A stretch of 64,000 nucleotides of DNA, taken from the NCBI RefSeq assembly GCF_017873135.1, contig NZ_JAGGJV010000006.1, forward strand, positions 372,001-436,000. The letters are read 5' to 3'. Within the stretch, counting starts at the first letter, position 1. The number at the start of each line of letters is the position of its first letter. The position numbers and the translations under genes were made by a program. A model generated the notes under the pieces. The model was not told the DNA's origin and made no database searches. It saw only the letters and a list, made by a program, of their open reading frames with translations. Of this stretch, positions 1 through 9,587 are shown piece by piece. This DNA comes from Rhizobium herbae. Lineage in GTDB: Bacteria; Pseudomonadota; Alphaproteobacteria; Rhizobiales; Rhizobiaceae.

Positions 1-174
1 CGGGCGTGCTGGTCTCCCGGCTGAAACGATTTCCGTCATCTGAACGCCGGCCCGGTTTGTTGCTCCGCGCTTTCCCGAAATAGATCGGATTCAGTTTTTG
101 TTGGTAATTTTCCGTTAGCAATTGAAGCAGTGGGCGCGGATGCCGCCAGTTTCTGTTTTGCGTACGGGTTATTG
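1..174. other. Intergenic lead-in, no gene seen
   Basis: The window opens in non-coding sequence upstream of the lysozyme-like gene. The only open frames are overlaps of that gene. No convincing promoter hexamers, tRNA or repeat were recognised. Confidence 0.5.
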
Positions 175-1194
175 ATGCGTCTATTGGCTGTTCCAGCGAT
201 CCTTTTTGCCGCCCTTGTCCTGGCGGGCTGCACGTCGAGTTCCGGGCCGGAAAGCCTGGTATCCGGGCTGCCGTCGAAGGAGACGACGAGTTCCGTCGCG
301 CAAGGGCCGGTACCGACGGCCGATGTCGGGGCGATCATCGCGCAGGCCGAAAATCATCCGGAACAGCTGGCATGGGCCGGCCAGGTGCCGCAGCCGCAGG
401 CGTTCGAATCGATGACAGACGAGGGCATGGCCGTTCCGGCGGAGCGGCCGGTGGCGCTGGTCGTTCCTGACGACCCGGCCGGCAATACCGTGCGGACCCG
501 GCGCGCGCAGATCTACAGCCGCCAGTTCCGCGATGCGCATCCGATCAATTTCGGCAAGGCTTCGCCGCGCAAACTGGCCGTGCACGGCGTCGATATTTCG
601 CGCTGGCAGGGCGACATCGACTGGGAAAAGCTGCGGACGCAAGGCGCGAATTTCGCCTATATCAAGGCGACGGACGGCGGCGACCATCTCGATCCGATGT
701 TCAGGAAGAACTGGAAGCGGGCCAAGGATGCCGGGCTGAAGCGCGGCGCCTATCACTTCTTCTACTGGTGCCGCACAGCCGGCGAACAGGCCGACTGGTT
801 CATCCGCAACGTGCCGCGCGACCCGGACGCGCTGCCGCCGGTGATCGACGTCGAATATAACGGCGAATCGAGCTGCAAGTATCGCCTGTCGCGGGCCAAG
901 GCGGTCGAGAAGATGCAGGTCTTCATGGACAAGCTGGAGCGCCACTATGGCAAGCGCCCGGTGATCTATACCGCACCGGATTTCTACCGCGACAATCTGA
1001 CGGGCGAATTCAAGAACCATCCCTTCTGGCTGCGTTCGGTCGCCGCCCATCCGTCCCAGGTTTATCCGGGCCGCAAATGGCTGTTCTGGCAATATTCGGG
1101 CTCGGGGCTCTCGCACGGCGTCGAGGGCAGGATCGACCTCAATGTGTTTCACGGCAGCGAGGACGACTGGCACGACTGGGTGGCGCGCAACTGA
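175..1194 (+). CDS. GH25 lysozyme-like lipoprotein
   Basis: Predicted glycoside hydrolase family 25 (muramidase fold). The chosen ATG opens a lipoprotein signal (MRLLAVPAILFAALVLAGC), with lipobox Cys at residue 19. An upstream in-frame ATG at 130 would put a non-signal stretch ahead of it. After a low-complexity linker, the GH25 domain runs from about residue 135 (VHGVDISRWQGDIDW) to the C-terminus. It includes the PPVIDVEYN motif near residue 225, which carries the acidic catalytic pair of the family. Family role: hydrolysis of the MurNAc-GlcNAc bond of peptidoglycan, here probably at a membrane-anchored site. The gene stands alone and converges on an MFS transporter. It could be a housekeeping cell-wall enzyme or a defence lysozyme. 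Confidence 0.88.
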   Translation: MRLLAVPAILFAALVLAGCTSSSGPESLVSGLPSKETTSSVAQGPVPTADVGAIIAQAENHPEQLAWAGQVPQPQAFESMTDEGMAVPAERPVALVVPDDPAGNTVRTRRAQIYSRQFRDAHPINFGKASPRKLAVHGVDISRWQGDIDWEKLRTQGANFAYIKATDGGDHLDPMFRKNWKRAKDAGLKRGAYHFFYWCRTAGEQADWFIRNVPRDPDALPPVIDVEYNGESSCKYRLSRAKAVEKMQVFMDKLERHYGKRPVIYTAPDFYRDNLTGEFKNHPFWLRSVAAHPSQVYPGRKWLFWQYSGSGLSHGVEGRIDLNVFHGSEDDWHDWVARN

Positions 1195-1244
1195 GCTTGC
1201 TCCGCCCCAGGAAGCGGTGCTGCTGATCCGGCTTGCCCTGCCGC

Positions 1245-2462
1245 TCAGGCCGCTTGTGCGAACGCAGGCTGGGCTTTCGGGAATGGCCTGAACGTCATCG
1301 CGATCAGGAAGGCGCCGATGCCGATGCCCCAGGCGCCGATATAGAGCCAGCTGTAGGTGGCGAAGGTGTCGTAGATCAGGCCGCCTGCCACCGGGCCTGT
1401 CGCCATGCCGAGGCTGCCGGCCATGGCCGTTCCGCCGATGACGGTGCCCATCATCCGCTGCGGGAAGTTTTCGCGCGCCAGCACGGCGTAGAGCGGCATC
1501 ACCCCGGCATAGATGAAGCCGAACAGCGCCGCCACGGCATAAAACGCCGAAAGCTCGCGCACGAAAACATAGGCAAGGGCGCCAAAAGCCTGGATGAGCA
1601 GGCCGATGACCAGGATGCGCTTGGCGCCGAACCGGTCTCCGAGAAGGCCGAAGGCGACGCGGCCGCCCATGCCGGCAAGGCCCTCGACGCTGTAGATCGA
1701 CACGGCGGCGATCAGCGGGATGCCGCAGCTGACCGCGTAGCTCACCGTATGGAAGATCGGACCGGAATGGGTGGCGCAGCAGAAGAAATTCGTCAGCAGC
1801 AGGACGATGAACTGCGGCGACCTGACGGCCTGCGCCACGGTCATCCCGGACCGCGGACCTTCATCGCCGGAGGCAATTGTGCTTTCGCGCTCCTCGACGG
1901 GAGGGCTGCGCACCAGAAACGAAACGGGGATCATGATGGCGGCGGCAAGGGCGGCGATGATCAGCATCGAGGTTCGCCAGTCATAGACGGAGACGAGCCA
2001 GGCGGCGAGCGGCGACATGGTCATCGGCGCCATGCCCATGCCGGCCGAGACGAGCGAAACGGCAAGGCTGCGACGGGTATCGAACCAGCCGGTGACGCAG
2101 GCCATCATCGGCGCGAAGATGGCGGCGGTGGCGCCGCCGACGACAAGCCCGAAGACCAGCTGGAACTCGACAAGCGACGTTGCCCGGCTGGCGAGCGCCA
2201 GGCTTGCCGTCAGGATGACCGATCCCGTCAGCACGATGATGCGGGGCCCCCATCGATCCGACAGCGTGCCCCAGACCATGCTGGCGAGCGCCATGGCAAG
2301 GAAGCCGATGGTCATGGCGCTCGATATGCCGGTGACCGACCAGCCGGTATCGCGCGAGATCGGCAGGAGAAACACCGGCAGGGAAAACATGGCGCCGATG
2401 GCGAGGCAGCCGAGCAGGCCGCCGGCGGCGACAATCACCCAGCGATAGGAAGAGGCGTTCAT
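1245..2462 (-). CDS. MFS transporter
   Basis: A 405-residue major facilitator superfamily protein with about 12 hydrophobic segments. The MFS loop signature is visible after TM2 (WGTLSDRWGPR), with a matching loop after TM8 (FGLLGDRFGAK). N- and C-terminal halves are similar in layout, and the length is usual. It resembles the monocarboxylate/oxalate-formate type of MFS protein, but the substrate cannot be read from the sequence. The ATG at 2462 has GGAG about 8 bases upstream. It converges on the lysozyme gene. The nearest upstream gene on its strand is a truncated SRPBCC gene ending 76 bases away, so the two may once have formed part of a longer unit. Confidence 0.85.
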   Translation of the reverse strand: MNASSYRWVIVAAGGLLGCLAIGAMFSLPVFLLPISRDTGWSVTGISSAMTIGFLAMALASMVWGTLSDRWGPRIIVLTGSVILTASLALASRATSLVEFQLVFGLVVGGATAAIFAPMMACVTGWFDTRRSLAVSLVSAGMGMAPMTMSPLAAWLVSVYDWRTSMLIIAALAAAIMIPVSFLVRSPPVEERESTIASGDEGPRSGMTVAQAVRSPQFIVLLLTNFFCCATHSGPIFHTVSYAVSCGIPLIAAVSIYSVEGLAGMGGRVAFGLLGDRFGAKRILVIGLLIQAFGALAYVFVRELSAFYAVAALFGFIYAGVMPLYAVLARENFPQRMMGTVIGGTAMAGSLGMATGPVAGGLIYDTFATYSWLYIGAWGIGIGAFLIAMTFRPFPKAQPAFAQAA

Positions 2463-2538
2463 TCCCGTGTCTCCGTTTCAAGCATGCGATGCGCGGCTCG
2501 AGTTTACGACGACGGTCCGCCGCCGCAAAGAGCCGGTT

Positions 2539-2676
2539 TCAGGCCGGGATGCGCCGGTCGTATTCGGTCAGATAGGCCCAGACGCGCTCGATCGGTCCGG
2601 GCAGAAGGCGTTCGATCTTCAAGGTTCCGGGCGCTGTCAGAACGCCAAAGGCATTGACGGTTGCAAGCTGGTTCAT
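2539..2676 (-). pseudogene. Truncated SRPBCC (AHSA1-type) gene, N-terminal 45 codons
   Basis: A short frame with a good ribosome binding site (GGAG about 8 bases before the ATG at 2676) encodes 45 residues. Its first 40 read like the start of an AHSA1/SRPBCC protein: LKIERLLPGPIERVWAYLTE is the typical first beta strand and helix with the invariant RVWAYLT core. It then runs into RRIPA and stops. Family members are about 150-230 residues, so roughly three quarters are missing. Such genes usually follow an ArsR regulator in one operon. No ArsR gene is present, but two operator-like palindromes lie just upstream. It is most simply a deletion remnant. Confidence 0.6.
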
Positions 2677-2768
2677 TGGTCTTCTCCTTCGCTGGGCCGA
2701 TGGTTGGGGGTTTGGCGGGGAATCTTCCCAACGGGGCGTGGAATACGGAATTCATTGGGCGTAAATGA

Positions 2769-2824
2769 TCAACCATAAGGGTGAATATAGATGCGCGAAG
2801 CTGGATAGTCAACTGTTTGGTTGA
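2769..2824. promoter_or_regulatory. Pair of operator-like palindromes upstream of the SRPBCC remnant
   Basis: Two related dyads lie about 40 bases apart. TCAACCATAAGGGTGA is at 2769-2784 (one arm mismatch) and TCAACTGTTTGGTTGA at 2809-2824 (perfect TCAAC/GTTGA arms, 6-base centre). The shared TCAAC/GTTGA arms and spacing suggest a dimeric winged-helix repressor such as ArsR. The regulator gene is not in the window. The sites fall in the 344-base gap 2677-3020 between the remnant and the patatin gene, which holds nothing else recognisable. Confidence 0.45.
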
Positions 2825-3020
2825 ATGTTCTGTGCTGAGGTTTCGAATAAGGGCACGCAAAGCGATTGAACGCCGACCCTGCGAATGGTCGCCGCTTGGG
2901 GCCTCGTGTGAGCAGCCTGCGCCTTGTGAGAGCGGAGATTGCTATTTTGCGGTTTTCGGCGATCCTTATGTAAGCAGATACAAACCACGATCAGACCGGA
3001 ACGCCCAGGAGGTGGTTCAG

Positions 3021-4856
3021 ATGCCCTCCGTCGATTCTCTTGCCGTGAGATCGCTGTCGGCGACATTGATGTTCGATCGGGCATCGTTGGAGGCTCTCGA
3101 GGCTTTGGCGGCAGAGTCCGATCGCCGGGTCTTGCGGCGCGGTGAGGTTCTGGTTCGGGAGGCCGATCCATCCGACAGGTTTTTCATCGTGCTGTCGGGG
3201 CGCTTTGTCGTGCATAAAGGAGAATCTGCCGGCCCGGTCGCCGAGATCGGTCAGGGCGAACTCGTTGGCGAGGTCGGCTTCTTCGCAGGGCTGCCCCGGA
3301 CAGCTACCGTCATTGCCGCACGTGACTCCATCGTCCTCGAAATCCGCAAGGACCACTTCGACACGGCGGCCGAGGCCTTGCCTTGCCTGCGACAGGCCGT
3401 CACCGTATTTCTGGCACGCCGTTTTGCCATGCAATCGGCCAGCTCTTCGCGCTTCAAGGACAATGGCAAGATCCGGACGGTTGCCATCGTTCCAGCCGGC
3501 GGAAGCCGCATTTCACCGATCTTCATCGCGCACCTAGAGAAAGCGTTCGATGCCGCGACGCGGGTTCAACTCGTCACCCGGGCCGACATTTGCGCACGGT
3601 TTGCCGGTCTCCCGGTCGATCACCGCCGGGTCCTCAACTGGTTGAACGAGATGGAGGCCGAAACGGAAATCATCGTCTATGTCGCCGAAGAGGAACCCAA
3701 TGAATGGACACGGGTCTGCATACGCCAGGCCGATGTCGTCCTGTTGACCGGCGATGCGTCCTGTTCGCCCCGCCGGAACGCGTCGGAGGAACTGGCGCTA
3801 TCGACCCACCCGGCATCGAACGCGCGGCTCGTGCTCATACACGAGAGTCGTTCGGCAACCGTCTCGGGTACCTCGGCATGGCTTGATGAGCGTCCTCACG
3901 TTGGCCATCATCATCATGTCGCGCTGGAGGACGGGGCTGACATAGAGCGGCTCGTCCGATTTATCTCCGGCAAGGCACGGGGTTACGTGGCGGCGGGCGG
4001 TGGATCCCTCGGCAGCGCCCATCTGGGCGTCTACAAGGCTTTCGTCGAGGCGGGCGCTTGTTTCGACTATCTCGGGGGCACGAGTTCCGGAGCGGCGATG
4101 ATGGCCGGCTTCGCAAGCGGGCTGGATGCCGACGGGATCGACCGGGGCACGCACGACATATTCATCAAGAGCCGGGCGTTTCGTCGCCTCACGGTGCCGC
4201 ATTTCGCACTTCTGGATCACAAGGTGTTCGACCGGGCGCTTCGGTTGCAATATGGCGAGGTTCTCATCGAGGATCTCTGGCTTCCGTTCTTTGCCCTTTC
4301 GAGCAATCTGAGCAGCCGTCAGCCGCATGTCCACCGTCGCGGAAAGCTCTGGCAGGCCGTTCGCGCGTCCGGCTCCATCCCCGGCGTCCTGCCGCCTTTC
4401 TTTACGGCAGACGGCGATATGCTGGTGGACGGCGCCATCATGAACAATCTGCCACTGGACCAGATGAAGGAACTCAAGACCGGACCGAATGTCGTCGTTA
4501 GCCTTGGGTCGAATGCACCGCAGAAATACCACATCGACTATGACCGCATCCCCGGAGCGACCGAACTGGCCGTCGCCTGGCTGAACCCTTTCGGTCACGC
4601 CGGCTTGCCAAAGGTCCCCAGCATGCTTCAGGTCATTGCTGCCAGCATGCTGGCGCACCGGTCACAGGACATCGCGCTTGGCGACGAGGATGTCTCGGTC
4701 TGCCCACAGCTTGCCAACCCGATCGGTTTCATGGACTGGAGCCGGCACTCCGAGTTGGTTTCGGACGCCTATGACTGGACGCGCCGATGGATCGAAGAAC
4801 GGCTCCGCGAGGATAACCCGGGAGTTCGAGCGGTGCTCGGGGCCTCACGTGGTTAG
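3021..4856 (+). CDS. Cyclic-nucleotide-binding patatin-like phospholipase (NTE/RssA type)
   Basis: A 611-residue two-domain protein. Residues of about 35-115 form a cNMP-binding domain, with RRGEVLVREADPSDRFFIVL and a phosphate-cassette-like segment GELVGEVGFFAGLPRTATV. A middle Rossmann-like linker follows. The C-terminal patatin domain starts near residue 320, with glycine-rich oxyanion loop AAGGGSLGSAHLG, nucleophile elbow GGTSSG near 353-357, and the DGA catalytic Asp near 469 (LVDGAIMNNLP). This is the bacterial neuropathy-target-esterase layout: Ser-Asp dyad lysophospholipase gated by a nucleotide sensor. Start chosen at 3021 because AGGAGGT lies at 3007-3013; the frame opens at 2781. 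No operon partner is visible. It converges on the IclR gene. Confidence 0.9.
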   Translation: MPSVDSLAVRSLSATLMFDRASLEALEALAAESDRRVLRRGEVLVREADPSDRFFIVLSGRFVVHKGESAGPVAEIGQGELVGEVGFFAGLPRTATVIAARDSIVLEIRKDHFDTAAEALPCLRQAVTVFLARRFAMQSASSSRFKDNGKIRTVAIVPAGGSRISPIFIAHLEKAFDAATRVQLVTRADICARFAGLPVDHRRVLNWLNEMEAETEIIVYVAEEEPNEWTRVCIRQADVVLLTGDASCSPRRNASEELALSTHPASNARLVLIHESRSATVSGTSAWLDERPHVGHHHHVALEDGADIERLVRFISGKARGYVAAGGGSLGSAHLGVYKAFVEAGACFDYLGGTSSGAAMMAGFASGLDADGIDRGTHDIFIKSRAFRRLTVPHFALLDHKVFDRALRLQYGEVLIEDLWLPFFALSSNLSSRQPHVHRRGKLWQAVRASGSIPGVLPPFFTADGDMLVDGAIMNNLPLDQMKELKTGPNVVVSLGSNAPQKYHIDYDRIPGATELAVAWLNPFGHAGLPKVPSMLQVIAASMLAHRSQDIALGDEDVSVCPQLANPIGFMDWSRHSELVSDAYDWTRRWIEERLREDNPGVRAVLGASRG

Positions 4857-4894
4857 GCGAGCCTGATCCAAGAACCAGCAGGAACGCCCATCTG

Positions 4895-5731
4895 TCAACC
4901 TGCCGATCCCCCCATCGCCCGCGTCACGCCGTCCGCCGCCGCCCGCACCACCGGACCCAGTGCCGTAAGCGTCTCGTCCGGTAGCCGCACCGCCGGGCCC
5001 GACACGGAAATCCCGGCGATTGCTTCGCCATATTCGTTGAAGATCGGGGCGGCGAGGCAACGCATGCCCAGCGTGTGTTCCTCGTCGTCGATCGACCAGC
5101 CGCGGGTGCGGATAAGCTCAATATCGGCGAGCAGCCTGGGCAGGGTGTCGCGGGTTTTTTCGGTGAAGCGGGCGAGGGGGCGGGGGGAGAGCAGGCGTTC
5201 GATGTCGGCGTTGTTCCAGGTCGAGAGAATGGCCTTGCCGATGCCGGACGCGTGGATCGGGCCGCGGCGGCCGGGGCGGAAGAAGGCGCGCATCGGCGCA
5301 TGGCTTTCGACCTGCGAGATGAAGACGACATCGCCGCCGTCCTCAATGCCGATATTGGCGGTTTCGCCCGAATGTTCCATCAGCTGTTTCAGGAACGGGC
5401 GGCTGATCGTGCCGAGCTTGCGGAAGCGCAGGAAGGCATTGCCGATCTCGAAGGCTTTCAGTCCGATCGTCCAGGCGCCGGTCTCGGCATCGTGGGCGAC
5501 CATGCCGTGCCCCTCCAGCGAGGTGAGCAGGCGGTGGACGGTGGAGGGGGCCATGCCGGATTGGTCGGAAAGGTCGGTGAGGGCCGCACCTTCACCGGAT
5601 GCGACGAGGTCGAGCAGTTTCAGGCTGCGGTCGAGAACCTGGACGGAGGAAGGGGCGGCGTTTTCGCTCGCCTTGCGGCCGGGCTTGGCACGGAGGGCAT
5701 CCTGTCTCGATGGTTGCGGCTTGTCGGGCAT
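4895..5731 (-). CDS. IclR family transcriptional regulator of the glyoxylate carboligase operon
   Basis: A 278-residue IclR protein. After a basic N-terminus, an HTH is seen (TDLSDQSGMAPSTVHRLLTS), followed by the IclR effector domain. The latter contains GRRGPIHASGIGKAILS and the C-terminal block GMRCLAAPIFNEYGEAIAGISVSG. The ATG at 5731 is preceded by GGAG; an extended frame to 5899 lacks family similarity. It is divergent from gcl, with an IclR box at 5938-5952 between them. By analogy with AllR-type regulators of gcl it probably represses or co-regulates gcl-hyi-glxR-ttuD in response to glyoxylate or a related metabolite. The effector is inferred. Confidence 0.88.
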   Translation of the reverse strand: MPDKPQPSRQDALRAKPGRKASENAAPSSVQVLDRSLKLLDLVASGEGAALTDLSDQSGMAPSTVHRLLTSLEGHGMVAHDAETGAWTIGLKAFEIGNAFLRFRKLGTISRPFLKQLMEHSGETANIGIEDGGDVVFISQVESHAPMRAFFRPGRRGPIHASGIGKAILSTWNNADIERLLSPRPLARFTEKTRDTLPRLLADIELIRTRGWSIDDEEHTLGMRCLAAPIFNEYGEAIAGISVSGPAVRLPDETLTALGPVVRAAADGVTRAMGGSAG

Positions 5732-5816
5732 GTCGGCTCCGTGTGTTTCGTAGGTGATGACATATTGCATCGCTGCCTGAAGCGGAACGATTGTGGGGTG
5801 CATTCGGCTTCTTCCC

Positions 5817-5837
5817 CTTCTCCCCAGCGGGGAGAAG
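5817..5837. repeat. Short G+C inverted repeat, dispersed-repeat-like
   Basis: CTTCTCCCC and GGGGAGAAG form 9-base perfect arms around AGC, inside a wider TTCTCCCC-rich stretch. It is in the 284-base gap between the IclR gene and gcl, upstream of the IclR start. Short palindromes of this TTCTCCCC/GGGGAGAA form are common between genes in rhizobial genomes, so it may be a REP-like element. It could also form a hairpin in the iclR 5' leader. Confidence 0.4.
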
Positions 5838-5937
5838 AGGGAGGGCGTGGCCGGGCCCTGAAATCCATAGCGATTTTTCATGCTCCCAGCGGCCTCCATT
5901 CATAGCGGATTCGTTGAAAATGTTTATTTCCACATGA

Positions 5938-5952
5938 TGGGAATGATTTCCA
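5938..5952. promoter_or_regulatory. IclR-type operator
   Basis: TGGGAATGATTTCCA differs at one position from the E. coli IclR box as I know it (TGGAAATNATTTCCA). A half site ATTTCCA occurs 14 bases upstream (5926-5932). The box lies between the divergent IclR gene and gcl, 64 bases before the gcl start, so it is suited to control gcl and possibly the regulator itself. Confidence 0.6.
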
Positions 5953-6015
5953 TTCAATAATTGCCTGATGGAAAAAAATGTCTACCCTGATCCTCACACG
6001 ATGGAGGAGACAGTC

Positions 6016-7800
6016 ATGGCGAAAATGCGCGCAGTCGATGCGGCGGTTCTGGTTCTGGAGAGGGAAGGCGTCGATTGCGCCTTCGGGGTTCCGGGGGCGG
6101 CGATCAATCCCTTTTATTCGGCGCTGAAGGCGCGCGGCTCGGTGCGCCACATTCTGGCGCGGCATGTCGAGGGCGCTTCCCATATGGCGGAAGGCTATAC
6201 CCGCGCCCGCCACGGCAATATCGGCGTCTGCATCGGCACCTCGGGGCCGGCCGGCACCGACATGATCACCGGGCTCTATTCGGCCCAGGCGGATTCGATC
6301 CCGATCCTCTGCATCACCGGCCAGGCGCCGCGCGCCCGGCTCGACAAGGAGGATTTCCAGGCGGTCGATATAGCCAGGATCGCCGGGCCGCTGACCAAGT
6401 GGGCGGTCACCGTCATGGAGCCGGCGCTGGTGCCGTTCGTGTTCCAGAAGGCCTTCCACCTGATGCGCTCGGGCCGTCCCGGTCCGGTGCTGATCGACCT
6501 GCCGGTCGATGTGCAGCTCGCCGAAATCGAGTTCGACATCGACACCTATGCGCCGCTTGAGCCCTACAAGCCGGCGGCGACGCGGGCGCAGGCCGAAAAG
6601 GCGATCGCCATGCTGAACGCAGCGGAGCGGCCGCTGATCGTTGCCGGCGGCGGCATCATCAATGCGGATGCGTCCGATCTGCTCACGGAATTTGCCGAGA
6701 TCACCGGCATTCCGGTCATCCCGACACTGATGGGCTGGGGCACGATCCCGGACGATCATCCGCTGATGGCCGGCATGTGCGGGCTGCAGACGTCGCACCG
6801 CTACGGCAATGCCAACTTGCTCGCCTCCGACTTCGTGCTCGGGGTCGGCAACCGCTGGGCCAATCGCCACACCGGCAACGTGCCGACCTATACGGAAGGC
6901 CGCACCTTTGTTCATGTCGATATCGAACCGACGCAGATCGGCCGTGTCTTCGCGCCTGATTTCGGCATCGTCTCGGATGCGGGCGCGGCCCTCAAGCTGT
7001 TTCTCGATGTCGCCACCGAATGGAAGACGGCGGGCAAGCTGAAGGACTGGTCGGGCTGGGCGGAGGAGTGCCGCGAACGCAAGCGGACCATGCTGCGCAA
7101 GACGCATTTCGACCAGACGCCGCTGAAGCCACAGCGTGTCTACGAGGAGATGAACAAGGCATTCGGCCGCGACACCTGCTATGTCTCGACCATCGGGCTC
7201 AGCCAAATCGCCGGCGCGCAGTTCCTGCATGTCTATCGCCCACGCAACTGGATCAATTGCGGCCAGGCCGGCCCGCTCGGCTGGACACTGCCGGCAGCGC
7301 TCGGCGTGCGGGCAGCCGATCCGGACAGGACGATCGTGGCGCTTTCGGGCGACTATGATTTCCAGTTCATGATCGAGGAACTGGCCGTCGGCGCCCAGCA
7401 CAAGCTGCCTTACCTGCATGTGGTCGTGAACAATTCCTATCTCGGCCTGATCCGTCAGGCGCAGCGCGGTTTTGCGATGGATTTCGAAGTCAGCCTTGCC
7501 TTCGACAATATCAACGCATCCGGGGATGCCGAGAAGGGCTACGGCGTCGATCATGTGGCAGTCGCCGAAGGGCTCGGCTGCAAGGCGATCCGGGTGAGGA
7601 GCCCGAACGAGTTCCAGGAGGCGTTCGCAAGGGCCAAGGACCTGATGAATGAGCATCAGGTTCCGGTCGTGATCGAATTCATCCTCGAGCGCGTCACCAA
7701 TATTTCGATGGGCGCCGATATCAATGCGGTGGTCGAGTTCGAGGAGCTGGCCGAACGTGGCGAGGATGCCCCGACGGCGATCATGGCGCTGCTCGACTGA
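6016..7800 (+). CDS. gcl: Glyoxylate carboligase (tartronate-semialdehyde synthase)
   Basis: A 594-residue ThDP-dependent enzyme, close to the E. coli Gcl length. It condenses two glyoxylate molecules to tartronate semialdehyde plus CO2. The diagnostic site is [13 protein letters not shown]: Val51 stands where other ThDP enzymes have the catalytic Glu, a hallmark of Gcl. The ThDP/Mg segment [15 protein letters not shown] and partner [15 protein letters not shown] are in the C-terminal third. The ATG at 6016 has GGAGGA about 8 bases upstream; an in-frame ATG at 5968 would add 16 residues. First gene of gcl-hyi-glxR-ttuD, which turns glyoxylate into 2-phosphoglycerate. Probably controlled through the IclR box at 5938. 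Confidence 0.96.
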   Translation: MAKMRAVDAAVLVLEREGVDCAFGVPGAAINPFYSALKARGSVRHILARHVEGASHMAEGYTRARHGNIGVCIGTSGPAGTDMITGLYSAQADSIPILCITGQAPRARLDKEDFQAVDIARIAGPLTKWAVTVMEPALVPFVFQKAFHLMRSGRPGPVLIDLPVDVQLAEIEFDIDTYAPLEPYKPAATRAQAEKAIAMLNAAERPLIVAGGGIINADASDLLTEFAEITGIPVIPTLMGWGTIPDDHPLMAGMCGLQTSHRYGNANLLASDFVLGVGNRWANRHTGNVPTYTEGRTFVHVDIEPTQIGRVFAPDFGIVSDAGAALKLFLDVATEWKTAGKLKDWSGWAEECRERKRTMLRKTHFDQTPLKPQRVYEEMNKAFGRDTCYVSTIGLSQIAGAQFLHVYRPRNWINCGQAGPLGWTLPAALGVRAADPDRTIVALSGDYDFQFMIEELAVGAQHKLPYLHVVVNNSYLGLIRQAQRGFAMDFEVSLAFDNINASGDAEKGYGVDHVAVAEGLGCKAIRVRSPNEFQEAFARAKDLMNEHQVPVVIEFILERVTNISMGADINAVVEFEELAERGEDAPTAIMALLD

Positions 7801-7822
7801 CAGAAAATACGGAGGAAACATC

Positions 7823-8635
<813 letters not shown>

Positions 8636-8640
8636 GCATC

Positions 8641-9525
8641 ATGGCCACAATCGGCTTTATCGGACTGGGTATCATGGGCACGCCGATGGCGCGCCACCTG
8701 CAGGATGCCGGCCACACCGTTATTACCTCGAAATTCCACATCCCGCCGAAGCAGGAGCTCATCGACAACGGCCTGCGCTTTGCCGACACCCCGAAGGCTT
8801 TGGCGGACAAGGTCGACATCACCATCCTGATGCTGCCGGATACGCCGGATGTGAAGGACGTCCTGTTCGGCGAAAACGGCGTCGCCTCCGGCCTGTCGAA
8901 GGGCAAGCTGGTGATCGACATGAGCTCGATCTCGCCGATCGACACCAAGGAATTTGCCAGGAAGATTCGCGAGACGGGCGCCGAATATATGGACGCCCCG
9001 GTCTCCGGCGGCGAAGTCGGCGCCAGGAACGCGTCGCTGTCTATCATGGCAGGCGGTACCGAAGGAAGTTTCGAGCGGGCGCTGCCGCTGTTCAAGCTGA
9101 TGGGCAAGAACATCACGTTGGTCGGCGATTGCGGCGACGGGCAGGTGACCAAGGTTGCCAACCAGATCATCGTTGCCTTGACGATAGAGGCGGTTTCGGA
9201 AGCGCTGGTCTTTGCATCGAAGGCCGGTGCCGATCCGGCGCGGGTGCGCGAAGCCCTGATGGGCGGCTTTGCCTCGTCGCGTATCCTCGAAGTGCATGGC
9301 GACCGGATGATCAAGCGCACCTTCGAGCCGGGCTTCCGCATCTCGCTGCACCAGAAGGATCTCAATCTGGCACTGCAAGGAGCAAAATCGCTCGGCATCT
9401 CGCTGCCGAACACGGCGGCAACCCAGGAACTGTTCAACAGCTGCGCCGCCAATGGCGACGCCAACCTCGATCACTCGGGCCTCGTCACGGCTCTGGAACG
9501 CATGGCCAACCACGCGGTCGCCTGA
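8641..9525 (+). CDS. glxR: 2-hydroxy-3-oxopropionate (tartronate semialdehyde) reductase
   Basis: A 294-residue beta-hydroxyacid dehydrogenase. It begins with the NAD(P) Rossmann motif GFIGLGIMGTPMARHL. The family substrate-binding segment DAPVSGGEVGARNASLSIM follows, then the catalytic-lysine region GQVTKVANQIIVA. It reduces tartronate semialdehyde to glycerate. The start is 5 bases after the hyi stop (AGGAG overlaps the hyi end), so translation is probably coupled. GarR is the closest functional alternative name. Operon context with gcl favours GlxR. Confidence 0.93.
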   Translation: MATIGFIGLGIMGTPMARHLQDAGHTVITSKFHIPPKQELIDNGLRFADTPKALADKVDITILMLPDTPDVKDVLFGENGVASGLSKGKLVIDMSSISPIDTKEFARKIRETGAEYMDAPVSGGEVGARNASLSIMAGGTEGSFERALPLFKLMGKNITLVGDCGDGQVTKVANQIIVALTIEAVSEALVFASKAGADPARVREALMGGFASSRILEVHGDRMIKRTFEPGFRISLHQKDLNLALQGAKSLGISLPNTAATQELFNSCAANGDANLDHSGLVTALERMANHAVA

Positions 9526-9587
9526 CGACAGGACCGGGCGGCCAGGAGGAGGGCCGCCCGGTCTCTTTCATGAATAAGGATAAAGAC

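Noticed and set aside
1233..2657. 474-codon open frame on the plus strand across the MFS gene
   Set aside because: Antisense to a clear membrane transporter; composition is Arg/Gly/Asp/His-rich as in shadow frames of GC-rich genes.
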